64,000 nucleotides of DNA, taken from positions 72,825 to 136,824 of the forward strand of contig NZ_JANTHX010000008.1 in assembly GCF_024752305.1 (NCBI RefSeq), written 5' to 3'. The position numbers and the translations under genes were made by a program. This stretch comes from Protaetiibacter mangrovi. GTDB lineage: Bacteria; Actinomycetota; Actinomycetes; Actinomycetales; Microbacteriaceae. Below the pieces are notes generated by a model, which saw only the letters and a program-made list of their open reading frames with translations, made no database searches and was not told where the DNA came from. This document shows, one piece after another, positions 62,693-64,000 of the stretch (its first letter is position 1; each line of letters opens with the position of its first letter).

Positions 62693-64000
62693 ATGGCGGT
62701 GCGCTCCGGAAACCTCGAGCTCGGCGAGCTCGAGGGTCTCATCGCGGCGGAGGACGTCGACACGGTGATCGTCGCCTTCCCCGACATGCAGGGGCGGCTC
62801 GTCGGCAAGCGGGTCTCGGCGCGGCTGTTCCTCGACGACGTCGCCGCCCACGGGGCCGAGGCCTGCAACTACCTCATCGCCGTCGACGTCGAGATGAACA
62901 CCGTCGACGGCTACCGTCTGTCGAGCTGGCAGACCGGCTACGGCGACATGGTGCTGAAGCCCGACTTCGACACCCTGCGACTCATCCCGTGGCTGCCGGG
63001 CACCGCCCTCGTGATGGCCGCGCTGCACAACCTCGACGACACCCCCATCGTGCAGAGCCCGCGTGCGGTGCTGCAGGCGCAACTCGACCGGCTCGCCGCA
63101 CGCGGCCTGACCGCCTTCGTCGGCACCGAGCTCGAGTTCATCGTGTTCGACGACAGCTACCGCGAGGCGTGGGCGAAGGGCTACCGCGACCTCACCCCGG
63201 CATCCGACTACAACATCGACTACGCCCTGCTCGCCTCCACCCGGATGGAGCCCCTGCTGCGCGACATCCGCCTCGGGATGGAGGGGGCCGGCATGTACTG
63301 CGAGGGCGTGAAGGGCGAGTGCAACCTCGGGCAGCAGGAGATCGCCTTCCGCTACACCGAGGCGCTCGCGACCTGCGACAACCACACCATCTACAAGAAC
63401 GGTGCCAAGGAGATCGCCGACCAGCACGGCAAGGCGCTCACCTTCATGGCGAAGTTCAACGAGCGCGAGGGCAACTCGTGCCACATCCACCTCTCGGTGC
63501 GGGATGCCGACGGCACCCCGGTGATGGCGGGCGACGGCGAGCACGGCTTCTCGCCCCTCATGCGGCACTGGATCGCCGGCATCCTCGCGACGATGCGCGA
63601 GCTGACGCTGTTCTCGGCGCCGAACATCAACTCGTACAAGCGCTACGCGGAGGGCAGCTTCGCGCCGACGGCGGTGGCCTGGGGTCTCGACAACCGCACG
63701 TGCGCGCTCCGCGTCGTCGGCCACGGTGCGGCGCTGCGCGTCGAGAACCGGGTGCCGGGCGGGGATGTGAACCCCTACCTCGCCGTCGCCGCGATCATCG
63801 CGGGCGGGCTCCACGGCATCGAGAACGAGCTCGAGCTCGAGGAGGTCTTCACCGGCAACGCCTACGGCTCGGATGCGCCGCGCGTGCCGTCGACCCTGCG
63901 CGAGGCGGCCGAGCTGTTCGCCGCCTCGACGGTGGCGCGCGAGGCGTTCGGCGACGAGGTCGTCGACCACTACCTCAACAACGCGCGCGTCGAGCTCGCC
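62693..64000 (+). CDS. Glutamine synthetase family protein, probable gamma-glutamyl-amine synthetase (partial)
   Basis: The frame is open from the ATG (GGGGAGAG ribosome site) for 436 codons to the window edge; only the last residues are missing. Visible glutamine-synthetase motifs: GTELEFIVFDD (metal-binding glutamates), CNLGQQEIAFRYTEAL, GNSCHIHLSVRD (ATP/metal histidine), INSYKRYAEGSFAP, and VENRVPGGDVNPYLA. The last differs from the RIEFR of true GlnA and resembles PuuA/GlnA3/GlnA4-type enzymes that glutamylate polyamines or ethanolamine. The divergent ethanolamine permease favours ethanolamine. The exact substrate is inferred. Confidence 0.9.
   Translation, partial: MAVRSGNLELGELEGLIAAEDVDTVIVAFPDMQGRLVGKRVSARLFLDDVAAHGAEACNYLIAVDVEMNTVDGYRLSSWQTGYGDMVLKPDFDTLRLIPWLPGTALVMAALHNLDDTPIVQSPRAVLQAQLDRLAARGLTAFVGTELEFIVFDDSYREAWAKGYRDLTPASDYNIDYALLASTRMEPLLRDIRLGMEGAGMYCEGVKGECNLGQQEIAFRYTEALATCDNHTIYKNGAKEIADQHGKALTFMAKFNEREGNSCHIHLSVRDADGTPVMAGDGEHGFSPLMRHWIAGILATMRELTLFSAPNINSYKRYAEGSFAPTAVAWGLDNRTCALRVVGHGAALRVENRVPGGDVNPYLAVAAIIAGGLHGIENELELEEVFTGNAYGSDAPRVPSTLREAAELFAASTVAREAFGDEVVDHYLNNARVELA

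Overview
The window is very GC-rich (about 70% or more by eye), almost fully coding, and uses G/C-ending codons. WhiB1, MtrAB-LpqB, long-form HPF, an Rv3235-like protein and a 13E12-type HNH protein mark it as actinobacterial. REP-like elements of the GGTTGAGCCTG/GGTGGTCGAGGAGCG type and the gene neighbourhoods suggest the family Microbacteriaceae; the family call is an inference. No prophage, insertion sequence, CRISPR array or rRNA was seen, and no gene-free stretch exceeds about 210 bases.

Layout. 1-2720 (minus): a small two-cysteine membrane peptide followed by an ABC ATPase and two membrane proteins, cut by the left edge. 2868-7118: a thioredoxin/DUF255 protein, a rhodanese, and a divergent DUF4386 / membrane protein-XRE pair sharing two 18-bp operators. 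7133-9101: MetY and a CoA-binding protein. 9154-18123: protein O-mannosyltransferase, then rsmI, metG, tatD, rsmA, ispE and an ABC-F ATPase. 18127-23820: GntR regulator plus soluble Cache protein, divergent from a polyamine-type ABC importer. 23844-31138: exopolysaccharide genes. 31155-36455: a MoxR/DUF58/DUF4129 cluster. 36576-41262: mtrA-mtrB-lpqB and comF. 41360-44917: hpf and secA. 44919-50871: Rv3235-like protein, BldC-like HTH, a CpaB/CpaE-like pair, pdtaS, whiB1 and a small membrane protein. 50876-55021: esterase, bcp, tRNA-Lys, antiporter and alpha/beta hydrolase. 55039-60918: PLP aldolase/deaminase, HNH protein, LysR/EamA pair and flavoprotein oxidase. 60975-64000: ethanolamine-type permease divergent from a glutamine-synthetase-like gene that runs off the right edge.

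How the genes work together. The polyamine-type importer and the ethanolamine permease with its gamma-glutamyl-ligase-like partner both point to scavenging of amines as nitrogen or carbon sources. The exopolysaccharide genes form one tight co-directional run with mostly 4-bp overlaps, just downstream of the MoxR cluster. MtrAB-LpqB, WhiB1 and PdtaS are core actinobacterial regulators of envelope, growth and stress.

Regulation. At about fifteen genes a TAnnnT-like -10 box sits exactly 6 (once 7) bases before the start codon with no Shine-Dalgarno sequence, so leaderless transcription looks common. In one case two such -10 boxes overlap on opposite strands and serve a gene each way. The most unusual items are the peptide-exporter locus at the left edge, the double operator at 6345-6407, a four-copy nested repeat at 10820-10948, REP-like sequence carried inside three reading frames, and apparent enrichment of the hexamer GGATGC.
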